From Flavobacteriaceae bacterium (lineage in GTDB: Bacteria; Bacteroidota; Bacteroidia; Flavobacteriales; Weeksellaceae): a DNA stretch of 64,000 bases. Shown one piece after another: positions 8,076 through 16,088 of this stretch (position 1 is its first letter; each line of letters starts with the position of its first letter). Where the stretch lies: contig JAAYKY010000027.1 in NCBI GenBank assembly GCA_012522185.1, positions 1-64,000 of the forward strand, given 5' to 3'. The position numbers and the translations under genes were made by a program. The notes under the pieces were generated by a model. It was not told where the DNA came from, did no database searches, and saw only the letters and a list, made by a program, of their open reading frames with translations.

Positions 8076-8099
8076 TTTAATTTCATTTAGCCTGCAAAA

Positions 8100-9059
8100 T
8101 TAATAATTTAAAATGGCATAAACAGGAAAATGGTCACTATATCCACCCAAGTATTTTGTGCCAGCATAGGTTCGGAATGGTGAACCCTTGAACCTACGAT
8201 TCCAATCCTGAACCGAACGATCGTTGTAAATATGTGCTGAATCAAATTTCAATTTCGGATTACTTTCCCCTAAAAAAGATTGGGTAAACAAAATCTGATC
8301 AAACAAAATCCAACGACCTTCATGTTTTAAACTTCCAGTTTTATACATCATACCCATCATAGGATTATACAATTCTTCACCGTGAATTTCTTTATCAAAG
8401 GTCGTTTGTAGAATTTCAACTGCATCCGAATCGTTGGGATTTCCATTGAAATCCCCCATTACAACAATTTGAGCATCCGGATCAAATAAAAGAACTTCAT
8501 TGACGCGATTTCGAATTTCGCCCAAAAATTGATTTCGAAATTCACGATTCACATCCACATCTCTACGCGAAGGAAGATGAACTACAAAAACATGCAAAAC
8601 CTGATGTGAAAAGCTGATTTTAGAATAAAGAATATCACGCGAATAGTCCACCGAAGTAAAATCCGGTGGCTTGCGATAGATCAAACGAATGGGCTCTGAT
8701 TTGATTTCTTCGATAAATTCCTTTCGATAAAGCAAAGCATTGTCAATTCCTCTTTCATCGGGTGAGTCAAAATGAATAAAATCATAACCAAAATCTACCA
8801 AATGCTCAGAATTGATCAAATCTTTCAAAACCGTATCGTTTTCAATTTCAGCCAAACCGATGAACAATGGTGGCGCTCCGGTTTCCTTCATCCCGATTTC
8901 ACTGATAACACTGCTGATTTTCCAAACTTTGTTCTCGTATCGTTTTTGCGTCCATTTCCGACTTCCCTCGGGCGTATATTCGTTTTCGTATTTTTCAGGA
9001 TTATCAATCGTATCAAAAAAATTCTCGGTATTGTAAAAAGCTATCGCTGCAGAATTCAT
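8100..9059 (-). CDS. Endonuclease/exonuclease/phosphatase family protein
   Basis: The 319-residue protein has the EEP fold motifs in order: IAFYNTENFFDTID near the N-terminus, the metal-binding glutamate in GLAEIEND, the asparagine in VVMGDFNGNPND and the terminal SDHFPVY with the catalytic His. Members of this family cut DNA, RNA or phosphoesters. The substrate cannot be read from the sequence. No signal peptide is evident, so it appears cytosolic, although many flavobacterial relatives are secreted. It is divergent from the TRIC-like channel gene and upstream of deoC. Confidence 0.85.
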   Translation of the reverse strand: MNSAAIAFYNTENFFDTIDNPEKYENEYTPEGSRKWTQKRYENKVWKISSVISEIGMKETGAPPLFIGLAEIENDTVLKDLINSEHLVDFGYDFIHFDSPDERGIDNALLYRKEFIEEIKSEPIRLIYRKPPDFTSVDYSRDILYSKISFSHQVLHVFVVHLPSRRDVDVNREFRNQFLGEIRNRVNEVLLFDPDAQIVVMGDFNGNPNDSDAVEILQTTFDKEIHGEELYNPMMGMMYKTGSLKHEGRWILFDQILFTQSFLGESNPKLKFDSAHIYNDRSVQDWNRRFKGSPFRTYAGTKYLGGYSDHFPVYAILNY

Positions 9060-9155
9060 AATCAGATATAAAAAATTTAAAAATAGAAAAAACCTTTTAG
9101 AAAATCAGGTTTCGTTTTCTTTCTTTACTTTTACATTCGAATTTTACTGCTGATT

Positions 9156-9761
9156 ATGGCCATTCAGTATATTTTTGAAATCCTTGGAACCGTAGTATTT
9201 GCTATATCGGGAGCTTTAGCTGCTGACCACAATTCGGGGAAAGATTGGTTTGGAGTAACTTTTGTTGGATTTATCACCGCGATCGGTGGCGGTAGTCTGC
9301 GCGATATGTTGTTGGGAAGCTATCCGCTCGTTTGGGTCAATGATGTAAATTTCATTTACGCCATCATCACCGGAATTCTGATTATGCGGTTTTCCTATAA
9401 TTCACTCGACAAATACCGAAGAGAATTATCGCTTTTTGATACCATGGGAATTGCACTTTTCACGGTTCTTGGAACAGAAAAAACCATCGAACTCGGCTTT
9501 CATCCGGTAATTGCGGCCATCATGGGCATGTTTTCTGCCGTGATGGGCGGTGTGATTCGCGATACACTCACCAACGAAACACCGGTAATTTTCCGAAAAG
9601 AAATTTATGCAACCGCCTGTCTGGCAGGAGCAATTTTGTTTTTGATTTTGTATAGTTTTGATGTACATAGAACCCTCAATTTCATCATTTCGGGGGCATT
9701 GATTATCACCATCCGATTGTTGGCGGTTTACTACAAATGGAGCATTCCAAAATTTAAATAA
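9156..9761 (+). CDS. TRIC/UPF0126 family cation channel-like membrane protein
   Basis: This protein of 201 residues has about seven membrane segments. It contains two internally related halves, each with a glycine-arginine motif: AIGGGSLRDMLLG in the first half and VMGGVIRDTLTN in the second. This is the hallmark of prokaryotic trimeric intracellular cation (TRIC) channel homologues, formerly UPF0126, which conduct K+ and Na+. The gene ends 2 bases before the formimidoylglutamase-like gene, so the two are likely cotranscribed, though no functional link is evident. Confidence 0.9.
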   Translation: MAIQYIFEILGTVVFAISGALAADHNSGKDWFGVTFVGFITAIGGGSLRDMLLGSYPLVWVNDVNFIYAIITGILIMRFSYNSLDKYRRELSLFDTMGIALFTVLGTEKTIELGFHPVIAAIMGMFSAVMGGVIRDTLTNETPVIFRKEIYATACLAGAILFLILYSFDVHRTLNFIISGALIITIRLLAVYYKWSIPKFK

Positions 9762-9763
9762 TT

Positions 9764-10705
9764 ATGTTAAAGTTTCCCGATAAAAATATTTGGAGCGGAA
9801 GGCTGGACGACGAAGACGGCGAATTGGGGCTTCGATGGCACCAAGTAGTTAAAACAGGTATATTTTCTGAACTAAGTGCAAATTCTGACGAAAAAATCGC
9901 ATTGCTTGGATTTTGTTCTGACGAAGGAGTCCGAAGAAACAAAGGAAGAATCGGTGCCAAAGAGGCTCCCGATCAAATCCGAAAAGCATTGGCCAATCTT
10001 CCCTTTGACAAAGAAAAACAAAAAAAAATATTTGATTTTGGAGACATTTTATTGGAAAACGATGATTTGGAAGCCGCACGAAAACTTCAAATAGAATGCG
10101 TTTCCGACCTTTTAAAACACCATTATTTACCCATTGTTTTGGGTGGTGGACATGAAACGGCACTGGGGAATTATTTAGGTCTGACGCAAAAATTTGAAAA
10201 AATCGGAATTATCAATATCGATGCGCATTTTGATTTGCGAATTCCGGTGGAAAATAGCACATCAGGAACGCCCTTTTTTGAAATGGCGCATTTTTGTGCC
10301 GAAATCGGACGGGAATTTCATTATTTCACCATCGGAATTCAGGAAAATGGAAATACCCAAGCCTTGTTCAAAAGGGCAAATGAATTAAACACAGAAATCA
10401 TTCGCGCCGATGAAGTTCATATCGACCTAAATCATGTTTTACGTCGCATAGAAGATTTCGCAAAAGAATTTGACGCCATTTACCTAAGCCTGGATTTGGA
10501 TGTGCTGGACGGAGCTTTTGCGCCCGGCGTGAGCGCTCCTTCGGTCAATGGATTAACTCCCTTTCAGGTAAAATCCATCATTCAAAAAGTCGTTCAAACT
10601 AAAAAACTTAAATTATTTGATGTGGTCGAACTCAATCCCAACTTTGACCAGGACAATAGAACCGCTAAATTAGCCGCTCATTTTATTCAGGAAATAAATT
10701 TATGA
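9764..10705 (+). CDS. hutG: Formimidoylglutamase-like ureohydrolase (arginase family)
   Basis: This 313-residue enzyme has all the metal ligands of the arginase/agmatinase/formimidoylglutamase superfamily: His130 in GGGHETALG, Asp153, His155 and Asp157 in NIDAHFDLR, and Asp244 and Asp246 in SLDLDVLDG. These bind two Mn2+ ions. Flavobacterial proteins of this length with FAPGVSAPSVNGL are usually called formimidoylglutamase, which releases glutamate and formamide in histidine breakdown. No other hut genes are present here, so the substrate remains an inference and an arginase or agmatinase role is possible. The next gene overlaps its stop by ATGA. Confidence 0.78.
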   Translation: MLKFPDKNIWSGRLDDEDGELGLRWHQVVKTGIFSELSANSDEKIALLGFCSDEGVRRNKGRIGAKEAPDQIRKALANLPFDKEKQKKIFDFGDILLENDDLEAARKLQIECVSDLLKHHYLPIVLGGGHETALGNYLGLTQKFEKIGIINIDAHFDLRIPVENSTSGTPFFEMAHFCAEIGREFHYFTIGIQENGNTQALFKRANELNTEIIRADEVHIDLNHVLRRIEDFAKEFDAIYLSLDLDVLDGAFAPGVSAPSVNGLTPFQVKSIIQKVVQTKKLKLFDVVELNPNFDQDNRTAKLAAHFIQEINL

Positions 10706-11244
10706 TTAACCGAAAAATATTCTTTGTTTTCACTTTCGTATTCAGCTGTTTTCAGACTTTTAGCCAAGAAAGGTTTGAGATAAATTCTACCCTTTGGGAA
10801 TTTGAACTGCCCGAAAATTTCGTTCGGAATGACATTGTTGAAAGTTCTGAATTTGAAGGAGATTCGGCATTTTTTTTGGAAGTCTCCAAACCAAATTCGC
10901 CTGAAATGAATATCATGAGTGTCACGACTTATTCCAATTTCAATCTCAAATCCATGACGGCAGGCGTTTATGCAAATTCTTTGTTGAATTCCATGAAAAA
11001 CAACTTCCGAAATGAAAATCTGGAAGCCGATGTTTACCTTGACAAAATAGAAATTGATGGAGTTTCATTTTTTGTGATTCATTCCGATGTATTAGATCCC
11101 CACAATGAAGAGCGCTTTATGGCGAGTGTTTACATTGCTGAAATTGATGACAGAGAATTCAATCTTATGATCTTGTACGACAACGACGAAGACGGATTTG
11201 CACTGGAAAACACTTTATTGAACTCTAAATTTATCCAGCCATGA
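10702..11244 (+). CDS. Exported protein of unknown function
   Basis: I do not recognise this 180-residue protein with confidence. It begins with a signal peptide (KIFFVFTFVFSCFQTFSQ); the cleavage is probably near residue 21, although Cys16 (VFSC) could be a lipobox. The mature part resembles small PsbP/DcrB-like proteins in its strand pattern: a N-terminal W-x-F-x-L-P-x-x-F segment and a central amphipathic helix (MTAGVYANSLLNSMKNNF). It overlaps the ureohydrolase gene upstream and manA downstream by 4 bases each, so it is translated from the same message. That may be operon packing rather than shared function. Confidence 0.6.
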   Translation: MINRKIFFVFTFVFSCFQTFSQERFEINSTLWEFELPENFVRNDIVESSEFEGDSAFFLEVSKPNSPEMNIMSVTTYSNFNLKSMTAGVYANSLLNSMKNNFRNENLEADVYLDKIEIDGVSFFVIHSDVLDPHNEERFMASVYIAEIDDREFNLMILYDNDEDGFALENTLLNSKFIQP

Positions 11245-12209
11245 ATTTATACCCATTAAAATTCAGACCCATTGCACACTACCGAATTTGGGGTGGAAAC
11301 AAACTCAATCAGGCGGTTTCGGCGGAACTTCAAATGGATAATTTAGGCGAAATATGGAGCATTTCGGGGGTTGCGGAAAACATAAGCATCGTTGAAAACG
11401 GAGCATTGGCTGGAAAAAACTTACAGGAACTCATCGAAATTTATCAAGAAAAATTAGTCGGGAAAAAAGTTTGGAAAAAATTCGGAAATGAATTTCCATT
11501 GTTGATAAAATTCATCGATGCTGCCCAACCGCTTTCGGTTCAAGTTCATCCCAATGATGAAGAAGCCAAAAAACTACATAATTCCTTTGGGAAATCGGAA
11601 ATGTGGTACATCATGGAGGCCGAAAAAGATTCAGAATTAATAATCGGATTTAAAGAAGGAATTGGAAAATCGGATTACGAAAAGCATTTGAAAGCTGAAA
11701 CTTTGGAAGAAATCCTTGGAAAAACTCTGGTTGAGAAAGGCGATGCGGTTTACATTCCGGCAGGAAGAGTTCATGCCATCGGAGCGGGAATTGTATTGGC
11801 AGAAATCCAGCAGACTTCCGATGTGACTTATCGGATTTATGATTATAATCGGATTGACAAAGACGGTAAAAAAAGAGAACTCCACACCGATTTGGCCTTA
11901 CAAGCTATTGATTTCAATACGATTGAAGAAATCAAAACAAAATACGATTCAACTGACAACCAATTGAATGCATTAATCAAATCGCCTTATTTCACAACGG
12001 AAATTTTTACCGGAAACCAAGAAGTTTCCATCACAAAAAATGACGAAATGCGGATTTATATTTGTACCGAAGGAAGTTTTAAATTCCAAACACAAAACGG
12101 CGGAACCCAGTTGGATAAATACCAAAGTTTATTGATGCCCGCCAAAACTGATTCCTATAAAATCATTCCTGAAGAAAATTCTACGTTGATTGAAGTGAGG
12201 GTGCCGTGA
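11241..12209 (+). CDS. manA: Mannose-6-phosphate isomerase, class I
   Basis: ManA interconverts fructose 6-phosphate and mannose 6-phosphate, feeding GDP-mannose and polysaccharide synthesis. The 322-residue cupin protein shows the zinc-binding QVHPND at 101-106, the glutamate in KSEMWYIME, and the conserved YIPAGRVHAIGAGIVLAEIQQTSDVTYRIYDY block containing the catalytic arginine region. The length fits the short bacterial class I form. The start overlaps the upstream gene's stop (ATGA), making it the last gene of a four-gene run that starts at 9156. Confidence 0.93.
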   Translation: MNLYPLKFRPIAHYRIWGGNKLNQAVSAELQMDNLGEIWSISGVAENISIVENGALAGKNLQELIEIYQEKLVGKKVWKKFGNEFPLLIKFIDAAQPLSVQVHPNDEEAKKLHNSFGKSEMWYIMEAEKDSELIIGFKEGIGKSDYEKHLKAETLEEILGKTLVEKGDAVYIPAGRVHAIGAGIVLAEIQQTSDVTYRIYDYNRIDKDGKKRELHTDLALQAIDFNTIEEIKTKYDSTDNQLNALIKSPYFTTEIFTGNQEVSITKNDEMRIYICTEGSFKFQTQNGGTQLDKYQSLLMPAKTDSYKIIPEENSTLIEVRVP

Positions 12210-12288
12210 AAGCATTTTCATAAATCAGAAAATTTCTTATTTCAAAAAAAAGTAAATATTCGTCAATTTTGATAATAAATAAGAGAAA

Positions 12289-12495
12289 ATGGATATAGCA
12301 GTTGAAAAAAAAGAAATTATCAAATGGATTAATTCCATTGATAACCCTGTTATTCTGGAGCAAATTAAAAATATCCAAAAAAGTGATACCGTTCCCTTTG
12401 ATTTTGAAAAAGAATGGGAAAATGGGATTACAATTGAAGAAGCAAGAAAAAAAACCTCTGAGTTTATAAAGTCTCTGCCTTGGGAAAAACAGTGA
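12289..12495 (+). CDS. Putative antitoxin of a small type II toxin-antitoxin pair
   Basis: This small protein of 68 residues is acidic and helical. Its N-terminus (EKKEIIKWINSIDNPVILEQI) resembles the helix-rich N-terminal part common in Bacteroidota antitoxins, and its C-terminus (DFEKEWENGITIEEARKKTSEFI) resembles a toxin-binding tail. The stop codon overlaps the likely GTG start of the next gene in a GTGA arrangement, as in toxin-antitoxin operons. The function is inferred from size, gene order and resemblance. No DNA-binding motif is obvious. Confidence 0.55.
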   Translation: MDIAVEKKEIIKWINSIDNPVILEQIKNIQKSDTVPFDFEKEWENGITIEEARKKTSEFIKSLPWEKQ

Positions 12496-12734
12496 TACTA
12501 CAACAAAAGGTAAGGGAATGTTTAGAGAATCTCATTCAAATTTTATTTGAAAATGACTATTTCGGTTTTGAAGAATCTGCGCAAATCTATGTATCTAAAA
12601 TCTATGATTTCATCGAATTTGACATTATAAATTTTCCTTATAAAATTTTTCCTGAAAAACTTAAGCATTTAGGCACGAAATATGCTTTTTACAAAGCCAA
12701 TGAAAATACTACTTGGTATATTTTTTTGAAATAA
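12492..12734 (+). CDS. Putative RelE/ParE-like toxin
   Basis: The protein has 80 residues if started at GTG 12492, which overlaps the antitoxin TGA (GTGA). The track start, TTG at 12480, adds four residues and is less likely. The body reads VRECLENLIQILFENDYFGFEESAQIYVSKIYDFIE, then KIFPEKLKHLGTKYAFYKANENTTWYIFL. This layout, with an N-terminal helix pair, a central NDYFGF and a final KANENTTWYIFL strand, matches small flavobacterial proteins of the RelE/ParE superfamily. Such toxins are mRNA interferases or gyrase poisons; which one cannot be told here. Confidence 0.55.
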   Translation: MILQQKVRECLENLIQILFENDYFGFEESAQIYVSKIYDFIEFDIINFPYKIFPEKLKHLGTKYAFYKANENTTWYIFLK

Positions 12735-12849
12735 ATGACAACCGGATTCTGATTACTTATATCACAAATAATCACGCTCCGGAATTAAAATATCTGTTAT
12801 GACAACATATAGAGACTTAAATTTAACCTTTTCACTATCAAATAATTCG

Positions 12850-12857
12850 TATCTTTG
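12850..12857 (+). promoter_or_regulatory. Candidate -7 promoter box of the mevalonate kinase operon
   Basis: TATCTTTG is an exact match to TAnnTTTG and lies 17 bases upstream of the ATG at 12875. The expected leader is about 12 bases. The -33 region has only a T-rich stretch (CCTTTTCA). Confidence 0.45.
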
Positions 12858-12874
12858 TAACGCAAATTAAGCCA

Positions 12875-13789
12875 ATGAGAAACCCATTGTTCTACGCAAA
12901 AATCCTATTGTTTGGAGAATACGGTATCATCGAAGACTCCAAAGGATTGACCATTCCTTATAATTCTTACAAAGGAACTTTGACCTTCGACAAAAATTCC
13001 AAAGGCAAAATTTCCAACGAAAGCATCCGCAAATTCTCGGTTTATCTGGAAGAAAATTTTCAGGACGAATTTGATTTTACACAAATGAAATCCGACATTT
13101 CTGCCGGAATGCATTTCGACTCCACCATTCCTCAAGGATATGGCGTAGGAAGCTCCGGCGCTTTGGTAGCGGCGATTTATGAACGCTATGCGTTCAACAA
13201 AATCGATACGGAAGATGGAATCTCCAAAGAAATCATCGCGCAACTGAAAGAAACTTTCTCTAAAATGGAATCTTTCTTTCACGGTAAAAGTTCGGGTATT
13301 GATCCTTTGATTTGTTACCTCAACTTACCTTTGCTGATTAATTCCAAAACCGATATTTCCACTGTGGGAATTCCACAACAAAAAGAAGGAAAAGGCGCTA
13401 TTTTCTTGGTGAACTCAGGCGCACCCGGCGAAACGGCTCCCATGGTTCAGATTTTCTTTGAGAAACTGAAACAGGAAGGTTTCCGCAAAACATTGAAAGA
13501 AGAATTCATCAACTATAACAATGCCTGCATTGATGCTTTTGTGAAAGGCGATGTAAATCCTTTGTTCAGTAACCTGAAAAAACTTTCAACATGGGCCTTT
13601 TTGCACTTCAAACCTATGATTCCACAACGTTTATTAGACGCTTGGCAATACGGAATTCAAACCAATTCTTACTACCTGAAACTATGTGGCTCGGGAGGAG
13701 GAGGCTACATCCTAGGGTTTACAAAAAATTACGAAAAAGCAAAAGAACATTTAAAAGACTTTGATACCGAAGTAATTTACAAATTCTGA
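12875..13789 (+). CDS. Mevalonate kinase-like GHMP kinase
   Basis: This 304-residue GHMP kinase begins with FYAKILLFGEYGII, the pattern of mevalonate kinases. It shows the phosphate-binding motif PQGYGVGSSGALVAA and the C-terminal glycine motif LCGSGGGGYILGF. Mevalonate kinase phosphorylates mevalonate with ATP in isoprenoid synthesis, which Flavobacteriia carry out by the mevalonate route. The downstream UbiA prenyltransferase gene supports an isoprenoid context. A diphosphomevalonate decarboxylase gene, often a neighbour, is not present in this stretch. The ATG at 12875 follows a good promoter box. Confidence 0.85.
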   Translation: MRNPLFYAKILLFGEYGIIEDSKGLTIPYNSYKGTLTFDKNSKGKISNESIRKFSVYLEENFQDEFDFTQMKSDISAGMHFDSTIPQGYGVGSSGALVAAIYERYAFNKIDTEDGISKEIIAQLKETFSKMESFFHGKSSGIDPLICYLNLPLLINSKTDISTVGIPQQKEGKGAIFLVNSGAPGETAPMVQIFFEKLKQEGFRKTLKEEFINYNNACIDAFVKGDVNPLFSNLKKLSTWAFLHFKPMIPQRLLDAWQYGIQTNSYYLKLCGSGGGGYILGFTKNYEKAKEHLKDFDTEVIYKF

Positions 13790-13793
13790 TTTT

Positions 13794-14060
13794 ATGGAAC
13801 AATTTACTTTTGAAGAAGATGACCTTTTTGGAGGATTTTATCTCTTCGACGAGGAAACAAAAATCGGAGAAGTCACCTTTCGCAAACACAGTCAAAATGC
13901 GATTTCCATCAACCACACCTATGTTTTAAAAGAATTCGAAGGTCGAGGTTACGGAAAAAAATTGGTGGACAAAGTCATTGAATACACCAAAGAAAATGAC
14001 CTCAAACTCTCGGCCAGTTGTTGGTTTGCCGAAAAGGTCATACAATCTTACTACCCATGA
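13794..14060 (+). CDS. Small GNAT-type N-acetyltransferase (YjdJ-like)
   Basis: The 88-residue protein is of the minimal GNAT type. It has the acetyl-CoA binding motif EFEGRGYGKKLVDKVIEY and a short C-terminal strand followed by FAEKVIQSYYP, resembling the YjdJ/human GTLF3B group that modifies unknown acceptors. It starts 4 bases after the mevalonate kinase stop. Its own stop overlaps the UbiA start by ATGA, so it sits inside the isoprenoid gene run. No biochemical link to that pathway is known to me. Confidence 0.8.
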   Translation: MEQFTFEEDDLFGGFYLFDEETKIGEVTFRKHSQNAISINHTYVLKEFEGRGYGKKLVDKVIEYTKENDLKLSASCWFAEKVIQSYYP

Positions 14061-14965
14061 AAAATCTCAGCCTGAGGAAAATTTTCATAAAAACCTTGGC
14101 GCTTTTCACAGTCATCCGAGGCTACAATATTGCCATGCTCATTTTAGCGCAATACATGGCGAGTCTTTTTATCTTCAACGAAGGAAAAAATCACCTCGAA
14201 ATCCTACTCGACAAAAACCTGAACTTCATCATCATCGCATCGGCACTCAGTGCCGCCGCCGGCTACATTATCAATAATTTCTACGATTTAGAAAAAGACG
14301 CCATCAGCCGACCTTTGCAGAATTATATCGAAAGATTTGTCTCACAAAACTTTAAACTGAACGTTTACCTCGCACTCAATATTCTGGCACTCGGCATCGC
14401 CCTTTTGGTTTCTTGGCGAGTCGCCATTTTCTTTCTCGTCTATCAATTTATGGTTTGGTTCTATTCCCATAAAATAAATAAACTCGTCTGGCTCAACAAT
14501 TTGTATTCGGTCATACTGATGGTTTTTCCGTTCTTTGCCCTATTTCTTTATTATGAAAACTTTTCTACCATCATCTTTTTCCACGCCGGATTCCTTTTGC
14601 TCTTACTGCTCGTAACCGATATTTTAAAAGACCTGACCACCTCCACCGCCGACACCATTTACCATTACAGCACTTTACCCGTTATTTATGGCGAAAAAAA
14701 AACCAAACTAATCCTGACCCTTCTGATGATTCTTACCGCAGCTTGGTCGGTTTTTATGTGGACTGACAGCGGGACAGGCTATATGAAATATTTTTTCCTA
14801 TTCAGTGCCGGACTCAATTTATTACTCATTTTCCCGCTCTGGAAATCCCATTCCAAAACCACATACAAGATTCTACACCTGATTTTCAAACTTTTAATCG
14901 GATTTGGCATCTTCAACATGGTGTTCATTGACTTAAATCCCTTAAATTTGCAAAAAATTATCTAA
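14057..14965 (+). CDS. UbiA-family prenyltransferase
   Basis: This integral membrane prenyltransferase has 302 residues from the ATG at 14057. The first Asp-rich motif appears as NNFYDLEKDAISRP and the second as DILKDLTTSTAD, followed by STLPVIYGEKKTK, with seven to nine membrane helices. These residues bind the Mg2+-prenyl diphosphate. Flavobacterial members at this locus are usually labelled geranylgeranylglycerol-phosphate geranylgeranyltransferase, but the true acceptor is not known from the sequence. The start overlaps the upstream GNAT stop, whereas the track start at 14018 would lie inside that gene. The first motif is NxxxDxxxD, close to the family consensus. Confidence 0.85.
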   Translation: MKNLSLRKIFIKTLALFTVIRGYNIAMLILAQYMASLFIFNEGKNHLEILLDKNLNFIIIASALSAAAGYIINNFYDLEKDAISRPLQNYIERFVSQNFKLNVYLALNILALGIALLVSWRVAIFFLVYQFMVWFYSHKINKLVWLNNLYSVILMVFPFFALFLYYENFSTIIFFHAGFLLLLLLVTDILKDLTTSTADTIYHYSTLPVIYGEKKTKLILTLLMILTAAWSVFMWTDSGTGYMKYFFLFSAGLNLLLIFPLWKSHSKTTYKILHLIFKLLIGFGIFNMVFIDLNPLNLQKII

Positions 14966-14985
14966 CCGAATTCGAGATTCGTTAA

Positions 14986-15138
14986 TTGGGCGTGCCCCCG
15001 TTGCGATTCTAAAATTCAGACAAAAATAAACTTGACCGCAACGGGGTCGGGCTCTCGGCACTCGCTTTTTTTGGTGCCTTCGGACGAACCTTTGGCAACA
15101 AAAAAGAGCTTAAACAAAGCCTCCATCCCTCACGCGAA
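14986..15138 (-). repeat. Composite stem-loop repeat element, copy A
   Basis: Read on the minus strand, the element begins with GCGTGAGGGATGGAGGC. It continues with a hairpin made of TTTTTTGTTGCC and GGCACCAAAAAA around a 15-base loop. It ends with AGCCCGACC, a second hairpin with the 10-bp arms CCCCGTTGCG and CGCAACGGGG, and GGCACGCCCAA. The same order of blocks is found in copy B at 25363. It fills most of the gap between the UbiA and pseudouridine synthase genes. No open reading frame is apparent in it. Confidence 0.65.
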
Positions 15139-15197
15139 CACAAACAAAACCGGACATCATTTAAATCACAAAACCATGTCCCTTAATAAATAGTAAA

Positions 15198-16031
15198 ATG
15201 AAAAAAAGACAGGAAAGGCGTGATGCTTCCCCGAAAAGACCGGCGGGAAACTCAAAGCCTAATTTTAGAAATGCCGGCAAACCTTTCAAACCCCGTTTGA
15301 AAAAGGCACCCGTTGATGACGGAACCATTCGTCTCAACAAATACATCGCCAACGCAGGAATTTGTTCCCGACGCGAAGCCGATGAATTCATCCGAACAGG
15401 ACTGGCACAAGTAAACGGAAAAGTCGTAACCGAAATGGGCTACAAAGTACAACCCGGAGATATTGTGAAATTTGACGGCAAAGTCATCACAGCCGAAAAG
15501 AACGTCTACATACTTCTCAACAAACCCAAAGGATTTATCACTACAACACGCGACGAAAGAGACCGAAAAACCGTAATGGACTTGATTGCCAATGCAACCA
15601 CGGCAAGAGTCTTTCCGGTAGGACGACTTGACCGTGCGACCACCGGACTTTTATTGTTCACAAACGATGGTTATTTGACCAAAAAACTAACCCATCCAAG
15701 CCATTCGGTGAAAAAAATATACCACGTCAAGTTGAACAAAAAAGCTACGCATGCCGACTTGGATGAAATCAAAAAAGGCGTTCGCCTGATTCCCGAAGGA
15801 ATTGCCGTAGTGGACAATGTTTCTTTCATTGAAGGCAAACCAAAAGATGAAGTGGGAATCGAAATCCACATTGGCTGGAACCGTGTAGTGAGAAGAATTT
15901 TTGAAAAATTAGGATTTGAAATTGAATCACTGGATCGCGTTGCTTTTGGCGGACTCACCAAGAAAAATCTCAAACGCGGCGACTGGCGCAAATTAGATGA
16001 AAAAGAAGTTGCATTCTTGAAAATGCTTTAA
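15198..16031 (+). CDS. rRNA pseudouridine synthase of the RluB/RluE/RluF group
   Basis: This enzyme isomerises uridine to pseudouridine in 23S rRNA. The first 45 residues are basic and disordered-looking (KKRQERRDASPKRPAGN). An S4 RNA-binding domain follows (IRLNKYIANAGICSRREADEFI, residues about 48-100). The catalytic domain carries GRLDRATTGLLLFTNDG with the catalytic aspartate, and the end shows the usual RRIFEKLGFEIESLDRVAFGGL. The length is 277 residues, of which the basic leader is an accessory region common in Bacteroidota. It probably modifies helix 89-90 positions of 23S rRNA by analogy, but the exact target is not shown. Confidence 0.9.
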   Translation: MKKRQERRDASPKRPAGNSKPNFRNAGKPFKPRLKKAPVDDGTIRLNKYIANAGICSRREADEFIRTGLAQVNGKVVTEMGYKVQPGDIVKFDGKVITAEKNVYILLNKPKGFITTTRDERDRKTVMDLIANATTARVFPVGRLDRATTGLLLFTNDGYLTKKLTHPSHSVKKIYHVKLNKKATHADLDEIKKGVRLIPEGIAVVDNVSFIEGKPKDEVGIEIHIGWNRVVRRIFEKLGFEIESLDRVAFGGLTKKNLKRGDWRKLDEKEVAFLKML

Positions 16032-16038
16032 TAAAAAT

Positions 16039-16070
16039 ACCTTGTCAAGGTTTTCTAACCTTGACAAGGT
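16039..16070. repeat. Perfect 14-bp hairpin between convergent rluB-like and htpG genes
   Basis: ACCTTGTCAAGGTT and AACCTTGACAAGGT pair perfectly around a TTCT loop, and each arm is itself nearly palindromic. It may serve as a terminator for both convergent genes, although no run of T follows on either strand. I have the impression that this kind of hairpin is dispersed in Flavobacteriia genomes, so it may equally be a repeat. A related fragment (AACCTTGACAA) occurs at about 54284. Confidence 0.6.
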
Positions 16071-16088
16071 TACTAGAAACAAAGAAAC

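Noticed and set aside
14986-15138. Rho-independent terminator after the UbiA gene
   Set aside because: The structure is far longer than a terminator, starts 20 bases after the stop with an AT-poor hairpin without a T-run in that direction, and recurs at 25363.
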